Positions 7,025 to 14,616 of a DNA stretch of 21,622 bases are shown here, in pieces; the first letter of the stretch is position 1, and each line of letters begins with the position of its first letter. The notes beneath the pieces were generated by a model that was given only the letters and a program-made list of their open reading frames with translations, did not search any database and was not told the origin of the DNA. The position numbers were made by a program, and so were the translations under genes. The stretch is from Thermoplasmata archaeon (GTDB taxonomy: Archaea; Thermoplasmatota; Thermoplasmata; Thermoplasmatales; Thermoplasmataceae), in assembly GCA_021802365.1 (NCBI GenBank), contig JAKAAJ010000014.1:1-21622 (forward strand), read 5' to 3'.

Positions 7025-8020
7025 CTATCTCAATTCATTAATCTGTTTGTAAGCATCATCGGGAATTCTGATATTAAGGGCTTCAACGTTTGATTCAAGA
7101 TGTTGCTCATCTGTGGCCCCAAGTATGGGTATTATGCTAATCCCAAACTCCTCCTGTTTTCTGAGAAGCCAGGCAAGTGCAAGCTGAGATGGAGTAATCT
7201 GCAATTCCTTGGAAATCTCTGAAATCCTCTTCACCTGAGTGAGGCTTTTCTCTATCTTCCTTCTGAAGCCTTCCGTATATCCAGCCCTGCTGCCTGATGG
7301 AACGCCAGTGAGGTACTTTCCAGTAAGGAGCCCTTCAGCCAGAGGAACATATGCAAGAAGTGCCATATTGTTATCTCTGGCAATCCTGATTTTATCTTTC
7401 TCAACATCTCTGTCCAGAATGTTGTATGACTCCTGCATTGAAACGAATGGTTCCCAACCATGTTCCCTGGTTATGTCAATCATCTGAACAGTCGAATCAG
7501 GTGGGTGATTGCTTGTCCCAAGGTAATGCACCATTCCATGATGAACCAGATCGTTCAAAATGCTCATTGTTTCCGCAGGAGGAGTATTAGGGTCCTGCCA
7601 GTGGATCTGATACAGATCAATATAATGCAGCTCCAACCTGGACAGGCTCTGCTTTATTTGCCATGAAATATGTTTCCTTGAAAGCCCTCCTCCGTTGGGA
7701 AACAAAGCAACTTCAGCACGAACCTTTGTAGCAACAACATAGGATTCCCTCTCTCCTCCTTTTAAATATTGCCCCAGGATTCTTTCGGCATTACCTGAGT
7801 GCTCAGGATGAAGGTGTGTCTCGCTTATTGTCCCATGGTAGGTATTGGCAGTATCGAAAAAGTTGATTCCAAGATCAACGGCCTTCTTGAAGATTTTATC
7901 GGACTTCTCCTTATCAACGTAGAATATACCACTATCGTCCTTCTTACTGGAAGGAGGAAGGTGCCATGTCCCAAGTGCGAACTGTGAAACCTGCATTCCT
8001 CCTAAGTATCTATATTTCAT
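7025..8020 (-). CDS. Aldo/keto reductase
   Basis: An NADPH-dependent (beta/alpha)8 oxidoreductase of the AKR superfamily. The physiological substrate is unknown. The catalytic tetrad is complete: Asp56 in FFDTANTY, Tyr61, Lys99 in VVATKV and His140 in YQIHW. After Tyr61 there is an unusual loop with four His (residues 62-75) where related enzymes go almost directly to the GNAE helix. Length is 331 from the ATG at 8020. A TTG one codon earlier is in frame, but the ATG is preferred because the TATA-like TTTATAAC at 8041-8048 lies 24 bases before it. The gene stands alone. C-terminal GATDEQHLESNVEAL is the usual cofactor-binding end. Confidence 0.9.
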   Translation of the reverse strand: MKYRYLGGMQVSQFALGTWHLPPSSKKDDSGIFYVDKEKSDKIFKKAVDLGINFFDTANTYHGTISETHLHPEHSGNAERILGQYLKGGERESYVVATKVRAEVALFPNGGGLSRKHISWQIKQSLSRLELHYIDLYQIHWQDPNTPPAETMSILNDLVHHGMVHYLGTSNHPPDSTVQMIDITREHGWEPFVSMQESYNILDRDVEKDKIRIARDNNMALLAYVPLAEGLLTGKYLTGVPSGSRAGYTEGFRRKIEKSLTQVKRISEISKELQITPSQLALAWLLRKQEEFGISIIPILGATDEQHLESNVEALNIRIPDDAYKQINELR

Positions 8021-8040
8021 CAATTAATATGGAACTATAA

Positions 8041-8048
8041 GTTATAAA
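8041..8048 (-). promoter_or_regulatory. TATA box of the aldo/keto reductase gene
   Basis: TTTATAAC on the minus strand is centred 24 bases before the ATG at 8020, which predicts a leaderless transcript. Confidence 0.5.
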
Positions 8049-8172
8049 CATTTAACATTGGCCTTGCTTCTTCAATATTTTCCCGGAGCTCATAGCAGTG
8101 CAAGGTGTTACAACTAAACAAATGAAAAAGATCTCAGAATACAATTGAAAACAGTGGATATCACCGCTGGGG

Positions 8173-8778
8173 TTAGATCTTAGGTATACCTATGAGAATC
8201 AGGTTATACCTCTCCTCTTCTTCATCCTTTTCTTTCACTTTTTTGTCATCCTTATAGAAATCATCAAACGTTTCCCTGATCCTGTTAACCATATATTCGT
8301 AAGATTTCCTAGAGAGCCATGAGTTTGTAAAGAGAATCTGATCAAAGAACTGAGAATCGAAATCTCTTCGAACCTCGTCATTGCTCTTCATCTCAATCTT
8401 CCTGGCAATGATCTTCAGTCTAAGGATTTCACTGTTTATTCCAGATATGAGGTATTCCCGAAGTTCATCAGGAGATTTCTTGGTCATTAGATCCATCTGC
8501 TGCTTTTCAGAAAAATCATCAAGCAGTTTCGTGTTTGGATAATAATACTTTTCAACGTAGTTTTTTTTGACCACAACTTCTGGCTCTTTTAGAATTCCAT
8601 CTTCAACCATCTCCTTCAGGTTCTGATACATATTGGACCTGGAGGTACCTATTATCTTTGCCATCTGAGTGGCTGTCATTTTCCCATCCTGAAGCAATAT
8701 TATGAGAATAGAAAGTTTGGATTGATTGCGGAATGACTCTATAAGCCTTTTCTTTCCGTACTCTGTATCTTCATTCAT
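8173..8778 (-). CDS. Winged-helix transcriptional regulator (ArsR/TrmB-like)
   Basis: A 201-residue DNA-binding protein. Residues about 20-82 form a winged helix: the helix-turn-helix TATQMAKIIGTSRSNMYQNLKEM, then a basic wing around VVVKKNYVEKYYYPN. The remaining two thirds is helical and charged (MTKKSPDELREYL and a Lys/Glu-rich stretch near residues 178-190), likely for dimerisation or ligand sensing. No metal-binding Cys pattern is seen. The gene is divergent from an MFS exporter, with only 51 bases between the start codons. The arrangement is typical of a local repressor controlling the pump and itself. The inducer is not evident, and I do not recognise a named family member. Confidence 0.75.
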   Translation of the reverse strand: MNEDTEYGKKRLIESFRNQSKLSILIILLQDGKMTATQMAKIIGTSRSNMYQNLKEMVEDGILKEPEVVVKKNYVEKYYYPNTKLLDDFSEKQQMDLMTKKSPDELREYLISGINSEILRLKIIARKIEMKSNDEVRRDFDSQFFDQILFTNSWLSRKSYEYMVNRIRETFDDFYKDDKKVKEKDEEEERYNLILIGIPKI

Positions 8779-8787
8779 AAAGCAGAA

Positions 8788-8823
8788 ATATATATATCAC
8801 TAATAAGATTACGTATAAGTAAT
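8788..8823. promoter_or_regulatory. Divergent promoter and candidate operator between regulator and exporter
   Basis: An ATATATATAT block (8788-8797) is centred 38 bases before the exporter ATG. A TTATAC block on the minus strand (about 8812-8817) lies 36-38 bases before the regulator ATG. Between them the palindrome ATTAC-N6-GTAAT (8808-8823) overlaps the second block. A dimeric winged-helix protein bound there would cover both promoters. Confidence 0.4.
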
Positions 8824-8829
8824 TTTTAT

Positions 8830-10077
8830 ATGTATAATGAAGAAGGACAGGTAAAAGATACAAAGATAGGGTTCAGCAACAGATTTTATATGCTCGTAGC
8901 TTCCGGTTCAGTCTCAAGAGCGGGGACAACCGCATTTTCAGTCTATATACTGTGGATTACACTAGCAATTACTGGGTCGGCCCTACTGGCGGGCCTTGCA
9001 GATGGATTTTACACTTTTCCACTCATTTTCAGTTTCTACTTCGGTGCACTTATAGACCGTAAGGTAAGGAAAAAGGGAATCATGGCCGGGGCTGGCCTGA
9101 TGAGGGTAGGGGCCATCATGCTTGTACTGGCTGCAATTCTTATACATGAATTTTTACTTGTAATTCTGCTGATCTATTCAGGAGTAATAATTACAGGAAT
9201 TATGTCAGATATACAGAATTCCATCAGATCGGCTTGGATCAAGGCATTTCTCAAAGAGGAGCAGTATCAGAGAGGTACATCATTCTTAAATGCTTTAACC
9301 TCAATTGCAGAGGGAATAGGTTTTGCTGTATCTGGAATAATGATTTACTTTGGATATATTGAGGCGGTAATCCTCCTTTCCTTAATATCGGTCATATCTC
9401 TAATACCTGTGGTCCTGATAAAGGAGGATAGCATCGCAGCCTCAGATTCAGTAAAATGGAATGTCAGAAAAGACATGCTTGAGGCAGTTAGTTTCATCAG
9501 AAAGAGCAGGAGCCTATTGCAGCTCATAATCCTCATGATTTTCGCCAACTTTGTAATAGCAATGATCGGCATTGGCTTCACTTTCACGGTAGAAAAGGTA
9601 CTTGATGTATCTGCCTTTTACCTGAGCCTTATTTTCGTTGCTCTTTTCATAGGGATTGCCTCAGGTTCCATACCGGGAGGATCCATAAGAGGGACTCTTG
9701 GGCCAGTAGTTTCATCCTTACTGGGTGTAATTGGTGCGATTTTTATCATTGTGTCATATGTTGATAATGCACTTATCCTGGCCTCACTGGTATTTGGAAT
9801 CGGCTTTTCAATAGGCATAATCAATTCTACAGTGCAGACGGTTCTTATAAGGAAGGTGCCTGTTACAATGATGGCCAGAATAATGGGTGCATTCAACACA
9901 TTCGCACTGTCAGCCACATTTCTTTCTGGAACAATCGCAGGAGCCATAATAGAATTTTTCACAATAAGGTCACTGTTTCTGATTATCGGGATTGCTTCGA
10001 TTGTTGTTGCAGCCATGGTAATATTCATGAAAGATTTTTCAAGGGAGCGGATTGAGCATGTGACAGAGAATGCTTAG
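8830..10077 (+). CDS. MFS transporter, probable drug or metabolite exporter
   Basis: A 415-residue major facilitator with about 12 membrane segments. The first intracellular loop has the acidic/basic motif ALIDRKVRKK (residues 73-82), the counterpart of MFS motif A. The second half repeats the fold after a charged central loop near residues 195-225. Overall it resembles the EntS/macrolide-efflux type of exporter more than sugar importers. The substrate is unknown. The pairing with the divergent winged-helix regulator supports an inducible efflux pump. The ATG at 8830 has no Shine-Dalgarno sequence, and the leader is short. Confidence 0.8.
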   Translation: MYNEEGQVKDTKIGFSNRFYMLVASGSVSRAGTTAFSVYILWITLAITGSALLAGLADGFYTFPLIFSFYFGALIDRKVRKKGIMAGAGLMRVGAIMLVLAAILIHEFLLVILLIYSGVIITGIMSDIQNSIRSAWIKAFLKEEQYQRGTSFLNALTSIAEGIGFAVSGIMIYFGYIEAVILLSLISVISLIPVVLIKEDSIAASDSVKWNVRKDMLEAVSFIRKSRSLLQLIILMIFANFVIAMIGIGFTFTVEKVLDVSAFYLSLIFVALFIGIASGSIPGGSIRGTLGPVVSSLLGVIGAIFIIVSYVDNALILASLVFGIGFSIGIINSTVQTVLIRKVPVTMMARIMGAFNTFALSATFLSGTIAGAIIEFFTIRSLFLIIGIASIVVAAMVIFMKDFSRERIEHVTENA

Positions 10078-10206
10078 AAAGTAGAAAATTGAATATTTGT
10101 TCTTTTAATTTTCTTATCTGAGTTAACAAGAATTCATGGCGATTCACCCATATCAGTAAACTTTACAGGGCCAGCGCGAAAACTAGTCCAGAAGTAACGC
10201 AATTTA

Positions 10207-10250
10207 GCAGCAAAGCTGCAATTCCTCCATCAAATTGATGGGCTTGGAAT
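10207..10250. repeat. Two small hairpins in the gap between the two MFS genes
   Basis: GCAGC-AAA-GCTGC (10207-10219) is followed by CCATCA-AAT-TGATGG (10227-10241). The second stem can be extended by ATTCC (10221-10225) pairing with GGAAT (10246-10250). A probable A-rich box A at about 10283-10292 would start the next transcript at its ATG. The hairpins are therefore upstream of that message: either an operator, or the 3' end of the preceding exporter transcript. Confidence 0.35.
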
Positions 10251-10314
10251 GATGGTAATATGTGTATGGCGCCGATCATGAAAAAAAAATTATGTTAGAT
10301 GATGATCCGATTTC

Positions 10315-11616
10315 ATGAAACTGGCAGGGATGGATGGCAAACAATGGACCAGAATAATAGCTGCGTGGTCAGGCTGGTTGATGGATGGCTATGTATCCAT
10401 TTCCTACGCGATTGTCGCGGCAACCATCGCACCAATTATATTTGGCCCCACAAAGTATGCTCTGGTCGCAACTTTCCTTGGATTTGCTGTTACTTCCCTA
10501 TCCCGTGTTTTAGGTTCGCTGTTCTTTGGGAATTTCCTTGGTGACAGGCTGGGCAGAAGAAAAATGCTCACAGTCACTGTATTTGGGTTTTCAATATTTG
10601 GTTTCAGCATTGGTTTTGTTCCAACGTTTTCCCAGGTTGGATTGCTGGCACCGGTTATAATGTACCTTCTTCTATTCTTCGTGGGGTTCTTTGCAGGCGC
10701 GGAATATGGGGGTGGAGCCGCTCTCGCATCAGAAAGTGCTCCTCCTTCAAAAAGGAATTTTGTTGGTGCGTTTGTTCAGAGCGGATACGGTGTGGGCTAT
10801 TTCATTGTCTCGCTGGTTTACAGCCTGATGAGTCTGCACTTTGGACAGAGCCTTTTCAATTCAACTGACTGGAGGTATCTGTTCTTCAGCGCAATAATTC
10901 CCGGAATGATATCTCTTGCTACACGTTTTGGTTCTCTTGATTCTTCTGTATTTACGGAGATGTCTGAGAAAAAGCAAATCTCTAAGCACCCGATCCTGGA
11001 TCTCTTCAGGGAGTCTCCAAGGGCACTCGTTTTTGCAATATTCATAACTGCAGGAATTCTATACATTAACTCTGGAACCCTATCTTATTATCCTACTGTA
11101 ATGCACGACTACCTTGATTTAAATGATTCGTCAATAGGTTATTTCATTGCACTCATTAACCTCATTTCCCTTTTTGGAGTGTGGATAGGAGGTTTCATTT
11201 CCCTCAAGTTTCAGGCTAGAAAATTGTCCATGTTTTTCTATTCACTTATCTTTACAATATTCTTCTATCCTCTTCTGCTGCTGGGATATTCTCACAATGG
11301 TACATATATAATAATAGGATTTGGTTTCCAGTCTTTCCTTGAAGCCATAATTTTCGCCTCACTGCCTACTTTTCTTGCCGAGACATTCAGCAAGAAATAC
11401 AGGTCAACTGCCGTGGGTTTTTCCTATAATATGGGGGCAGTAATAGGTGGCTTCGCCCCAACGATCATATCTGTATTCGAGATTACGTCTTTTTCAACCA
11501 CTCCATGGGCTCTGAATCTCCTTGGAGGTTGTGCTATCCTGCTGTTCGGTGTGTTCATGTCCCGGGAAACCTGGAACCCGTCTTCTAACAAGAACACAGA
11601 CGTTATAGCAAATTAG
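10315..11616 (+). CDS. MFS transporter of the metabolite:H+ symporter type
   Basis: A 433-residue 12-helix major facilitator. Helix 1 carries WLMDGY (residues 21-26), an acidic motif typical of metabolite or aromatic-acid:H+ symporters. The loop between helices 2 and 3 has the classical motif A GDRLGRRKM (76-84). A second Gly/Ala-rich charged segment, GAEYGGGAALASE, falls near residues 128-140, where this subfamily has its conserved Arg/Glu-containing helix 4-5 loop. Uptake of an organic acid or sugar acid with protons would suit an acidophile, but the substrate is not shown. A second in-frame ATG lies five codons later. It is not clearly co-transcribed with the exporter upstream (237-base gap). 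Confidence 0.8.
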   Translation: MKLAGMDGKQWTRIIAAWSGWLMDGYVSISYAIVAATIAPIIFGPTKYALVATFLGFAVTSLSRVLGSLFFGNFLGDRLGRRKMLTVTVFGFSIFGFSIGFVPTFSQVGLLAPVIMYLLLFFVGFFAGAEYGGGAALASESAPPSKRNFVGAFVQSGYGVGYFIVSLVYSLMSLHFGQSLFNSTDWRYLFFSAIIPGMISLATRFGSLDSSVFTEMSEKKQISKHPILDLFRESPRALVFAIFITAGILYINSGTLSYYPTVMHDYLDLNDSSIGYFIALINLISLFGVWIGGFISLKFQARKLSMFFYSLIFTIFFYPLLLLGYSHNGTYIIIGFGFQSFLEAIIFASLPTFLAETFSKKYRSTAVGFSYNMGAVIGGFAPTIISVFEITSFSTTPWALNLLGGCAILLFGVFMSRETWNPSSNKNTDVIAN

Positions 11617-11650
11617 ATTCTCGGCAGCAGGCATAAATTCTACTGCCGGA

Positions 11651-11658
11651 TTTAATTA
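11651..11658 (+). promoter_or_regulatory. TATA-like box of the osmC-like gene
   Basis: TTTAATTA is centred 25 bases upstream of the ATG at 11679, which predicts a leaderless transcript. Confidence 0.45.
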
Positions 11659-11678
11659 CTTTCCTGACATTTACTACT

Positions 11679-12194
11679 ATGGGAGAAGAATATTTGAACA
11701 ACGTAAATCTGAAATTGCTGAAGGAGACAGAATCAAAAGCAAAGGGCAATGGTAACTCTTTTCCAACAAAGAAAGTTATCACTGGCCGCCTGACCCTTAG
11801 GGGAAGCCCGGAATTTGAGGCCACAGTGGCTTCAAATCTGTCAAATTTCACTCTTCAGGCTGATGAGCCTCCCGCACTTGGAGGATCAGGGGTGAATCCA
11901 ACACCACTCACCTATCTGCTATTCGGCCTGGTTTCGTGCTTCACAACAACACTGGCAAACCAGTGTGCCATCTCAGGCATAAAGTTGGAAAAACTGGAAG
12001 TGACAGGAACAATGAATTATGATCTGGGACCAGTGGTCACTGAATCGGATGCACCCATAGTAAAGGACGTTACTTTATCACTAAAGTCCGATAAAGACCT
12101 GACTGAAATGATAAAGAAAGCAAGAAAACACTGTCCATCGCTTTTTGCCATAGAGAATCCCATCAAGACAACGATAGTTCAGGAAAAGTCCTGA
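11679..12194 (+). CDS. OsmC/Ohr-family protein
   Basis: A 171-residue member of the OsmC superfamily, whose best-known members reduce organic hydroperoxides with a pair of active-site Cys. The two Cys are here: Cys87 in LVSCFTTTLAN on the central helix and Cys152 in KHCPSLFAIENP. Cys96 is additional. The segment PPALGGSGVNPTPLTYLL ahead of Cys87 is typical. The N-terminal 30 residues are polar and longer than in short OsmC proteins. A detoxification role is inferred from the family; YhfA-type members remain uncharacterised. The stop codon ends at 12194 and the convergent PLP-enzyme stop begins at 12195, so the two genes meet with no spacer. Confidence 0.85.
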   Translation: MGEEYLNNVNLKLLKETESKAKGNGNSFPTKKVITGRLTLRGSPEFEATVASNLSNFTLQADEPPALGGSGVNPTPLTYLLFGLVSCFTTTLANQCAISGIKLEKLEVTGTMNYDLGPVVTESDAPIVKDVTLSLKSDKDLTEMIKKARKHCPSLFAIENPIKTTIVQEKS

Positions 12195-13307
12195 TTAATT
12201 GGCCATATTAAGGACATCCTCTATAATTGTCTCGGGATTTTCAATGCCAAGGGAGAGCCTGAAGAAATTTTCATCTACACCTATCTCCCTTAGTTCATCT
12301 TTTCCAAGTGACCTGTGGGACATTGTCATTGGATGGGATATGACGGTATTTACAGAGCCGAGGGTGTTGGCAGCTTCAATGTGTTTTAATTTCTTAAGAA
12401 GTTCATCATAGCTGCCTGAACCTTTCTTAACCCTGAAGGAAAGAACGGCTCCGAAGCCTTTTAAAATCCGAGACGCAATCCTGTGATCCGGATGTTCGGG
12501 GAGCCCAGGATATATTATTTCATCGAACACATTCATTTCAGAAAGCTTCTGAGCCAGAAATAGTGCATTTTTGTTTCCCTTCTCAATTCTTAAGCCAAGG
12601 GTCTTAATCCCCCTAATGGCAAGGAATGCTGTATTTGGATCCATATTGGTGCCAAGTGTTCTTCTGAAAGCATCAATTCTGGATATCAGATCATCCCTGC
12701 CGCTGACAGATCCACCGATTATGTCATTATGCCCGCCAATAAATTTTGATAGGCTGTGCAATGAAATATCTGCACCATGATCTAGCGGCTTAAGGTTAAC
12801 TGGAGTGGCAAACGTTGAATCAACTATCAGCGTACCCCCCTTTTCATGGACAGCTTTAGATATTCTTTCAATGTCATAGACCCTGAGGGATGGATTTGAT
12901 ATGGCCTCCAGAAATACAAATGAGCCATCCTCAAGGGATTTTAGAACATTTTCTGTTCCAGTTCCGCAGGTTTTTACCTTCACGCCCCACTCCCTGAGAA
13001 AGCCTGTGGCTATTGACCTGCTTCTGGCAAATAGATCCAGGGGCATTACAAGTTTTGATCCCGGTTTGAGGAGGGTGAGAAGGGAAGTTGATATTGCACC
13101 CATTCCGGAGGAAAAGCATGTTGTGGATTCAGCCCCCTCCATTAGTGAAATTATTCTTCCAAGCTCTTCAACTGTCGGATTGTTCTCTCTTCCATACCTG
13201 TATCTGTTCCCTTCAGGAAGCTTGAACGCACTGGATTGATAAATGGGAAAGGTAAGGCTGTACCGTGGTGGATCTACAGTTTCTTTTATATCTGTTTCAT
13301 AGCTCAA
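12195..13307 (-). CDS. Cystathionine gamma-synthase/lyase-family PLP enzyme
   Basis: A Cys/Met-metabolism PLP enzyme (fold type I, 370 residues). Visible sites are the phosphate-binding Tyr38-x-Arg40 in YRYGRENNPT, SSGMGA (66-71), Asp163 in VDSTFATP and the Schiff-base Lys188 in LHSLSKFIGGHND. The usual active-site Tyr in the C/LYGGTYR segment is Phe here (Phe93 in DLFARSRS), and the two Gly after it are Ala-Arg. The reaction could therefore differ from classical gamma-synthase. The TTG start is supported by AGGTG six bases before it and lies inside homoserine kinase (11-base overlap). The tight pairing suggests O-phosphohomoserine as substrate, for cystathionine or homocysteine formation. 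Gamma-lyase activity cannot be excluded. Confidence 0.85.
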   Translation of the reverse strand: MSYETDIKETVDPPRYSLTFPIYQSSAFKLPEGNRYRYGRENNPTVEELGRIISLMEGAESTTCFSSGMGAISTSLLTLLKPGSKLVMPLDLFARSRSIATGFLREWGVKVKTCGTGTENVLKSLEDGSFVFLEAISNPSLRVYDIERISKAVHEKGGTLIVDSTFATPVNLKPLDHGADISLHSLSKFIGGHNDIIGGSVSGRDDLISRIDAFRRTLGTNMDPNTAFLAIRGIKTLGLRIEKGNKNALFLAQKLSEMNVFDEIIYPGLPEHPDHRIASRILKGFGAVLSFRVKKGSGSYDELLKKLKHIEAANTLGSVNTVISHPMTMSHRSLGKDELREIGVDENFFRLSLGIENPETIIEDVLNMAN

Positions 13308-14220
13308 TTCTTACACCTGGCCCCTGTTTTACTTCTTTAACGGAACATGATATTCCCAATGAATGAAACTTTTCCTTTATTCCTATCATGACTTTCTCAA
13401 CATATTCCTGAGTACATACAAATAAGAGAGATGGCCCGGCTCCTGATATGCAGACCCCAATAGCTCCAGATTTTATTGCAGCTGCTCTGACTGCATCATA
13501 GTATCCAAGGATTCGCCCTCTTTCCGGTTCAAATATGAAGTCATTCATCCCAAGCCTGATCAATTCGCCATCACCGCTCTGAAAGCCAGTTAATAGGAAC
13601 GCAAGGGATGAGGTATTCATAATATGCTTTTCACGTGTTATCGCATTCGGAATGATGGATCTCATTTTTTCCGTCTTTGAAGGCACGATCTGAACATGAG
13701 GCAAAGCAATAATAAATTTAAATTCTGGAGATATCTCAATCCTTTTTGACCGTATTCTGCCGTTGGAGCCGACAATTACCAGGCCACCAAGAATTGAGGC
13801 AGCAACATTGTCATAGTGTCTTCCCTCAATGGAGCCTGATTCCCCATATCCACTTAACATAATTTTTTCGTCTTTTGTGAGGTTCATTCCATATAATTGA
13901 TCGAGGGCCGTTACTGTTGCTGCAGATGATGAGCCACTACCACCAAGCCCGGAGGACAAGGGTATGCCTTTTTCGATCTCAATTGAAACGCTGTCAGAAA
14001 TTCCGAAGTTCCTTAAAAATTCCTGAGCTGCCCTGCCTGCTGAATTTAAGCCAGGTGAAGTTGGGGTATCATTTGAGATAATCCTCACGCCTGATTTGCC
14101 ATTTCCAGTGACTGTTACTGTTACCCGGTCATATCCAAAATCATGACAGAGTGCCAGAGTATCAAAGCCTGGTCCAAGATTTGCAGATGAGGAATACGAG
14201 ATTGCTGTTATCCTTTCCAA
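13297..14220 (-). CDS. thrB: Homoserine kinase (GHMP family)
   Basis: Phosphorylates homoserine to O-phosphohomoserine, the branch point to threonine and, in some organisms, methionine. The 307-residue protein has the N-terminal SSANLGPGFD (residues 11-20), the GHMP ATP-binding loop PLSSGLGGSGSSSA (87-100), the YGESGSIEGRHYDNVAASILGG region, and the C-terminal CISGAGPSLL motif 3. The start is TTG at 14220. No ATG or GTG lies near, and the conserved SSANLGPGFD sits at the normal distance from it. It overlaps the PLP enzyme downstream, whereas threonine synthase, a common partner, is absent from the window. Confidence 0.93.
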   Translation of the reverse strand: MERITAISYSSSANLGPGFDTLALCHDFGYDRVTVTVTGNGKSGVRIISNDTPTSPGLNSAGRAAQEFLRNFGISDSVSIEIEKGIPLSSGLGGSGSSSAATVTALDQLYGMNLTKDEKIMLSGYGESGSIEGRHYDNVAASILGGLVIVGSNGRIRSKRIEISPEFKFIIALPHVQIVPSKTEKMRSIIPNAITREKHIMNTSSLAFLLTGFQSGDGELIRLGMNDFIFEPERGRILGYYDAVRAAAIKSGAIGVCISGAGPSLLFVCTQEYVEKVMIGIKEKFHSLGISCSVKEVKQGPGVRIEL

Positions 14221-14304
14221 TCTGAAGGAATGATATTACTCTATTACTTTATTTGTGATTATAGTATTACTGATAATAATTTAATGTAATTAAAAATTAT
14301 GAAA

Positions 14305-14391
14305 TTAATCGTAACCGCAGCCGCATTGAACAGCTTCCTCCTGGGAATCATGTTCAGCACCGCACATCTTGCAGTGGTGGTTTCCTTCCAT
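14305..14391 (-). CDS. 28-residue Cys-rich, probably zinc-binding small protein
   Basis: A very short gene with complete signals. The TATA box TTTATAAA lies about 42 bases before the ATG, which puts the transcript start near 14407, and GAGGTGA lies eight bases before the ATG. The 28-residue product starts MEGNHHCKMCGAEHD and ends QCGCGYD. The CxxCG knuckle (Cys7 and Cys10) and the C-x-C near the C-terminus (Cys23 and Cys25) give four possible metal ligands, and His5/His6 add more. It resembles the CPxCG-type single zinc-finger micro-proteins of archaea. Its function is not known. A GTG four codons upstream is in frame but lies within the ribosome binding site, so the ATG is chosen. It stands alone between thrB and guaA. 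Confidence 0.75.
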   Translation of the reverse strand: MEGNHHCKMCGAEHDSQEEAVQCGCGYD

Positions 14392-14427
14392 GCTCTTATT
14401 CACCTCTGAATGCTAATTATTCTCACT

Positions 14428-14440
14428 GTTTATAAAGCTT
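14428..14440 (-). promoter_or_regulatory. TATA box of the small zinc-protein gene
   Basis: AAGCTTTATAAAC on the minus strand is one of the best TATA boxes in the window. Normal spacing gives a leader of about 16 bases that contains the GAGGTGA ribosome site. Confidence 0.6.
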
Positions 14441-14510
14441 ACGAATCTTTAATTCGACAATTATCGTAATAATATCGGCAGAAACAATAATTTACTGGTT
14501 ATAGGAGTAT

Positions 14511-14539
14511 ATTCGCTGATTGACTAATTTACAGCGAAT
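14511..14539. repeat. 8-bp perfect inverted repeat between guaA subunit A and the small protein gene
   Basis: ATTCGCTG (14511-14518) and CAGCGAAT (14532-14539) pair perfectly around a 13-base spacer. It is 78-106 bases beyond the guaA stop. It could be a 3' processing or terminator structure, or an operator for the small protein gene, whose promoter lies about 70 bases further on. Confidence 0.35.
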
Positions 14540-14548
14540 CGTTTCCTG

Positions 14549-14564
14549 TAATATTAAAATATTA
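14549..14564. repeat. AT-only palindrome TAATATT-AA-AATATTA
   Basis: A perfect 7-bp palindrome with a 2-base centre lies ten bases from the preceding repeat. It is made only of A and T, so chance occurrence is more likely. Confidence 0.3.
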
Positions 14565-14616
14565 TTCTGAATTTAGGAAGCAATATTCCTTCAAATGCAA
14601 TGAAATATGGGATTTT

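Noticed and set aside
9618..10028. 136-codon minus-strand ORF opposite the exporter
   Set aside because: It is the complement of a hydrophobic membrane protein, which typically yields long spurious antisense frames.
10290..10306. ATGATGA-like box C that might mark a C/D small RNA
   Set aside because: No matching D, C' and D' boxes at suitable spacing were found, and the site falls in the symporter promoter.
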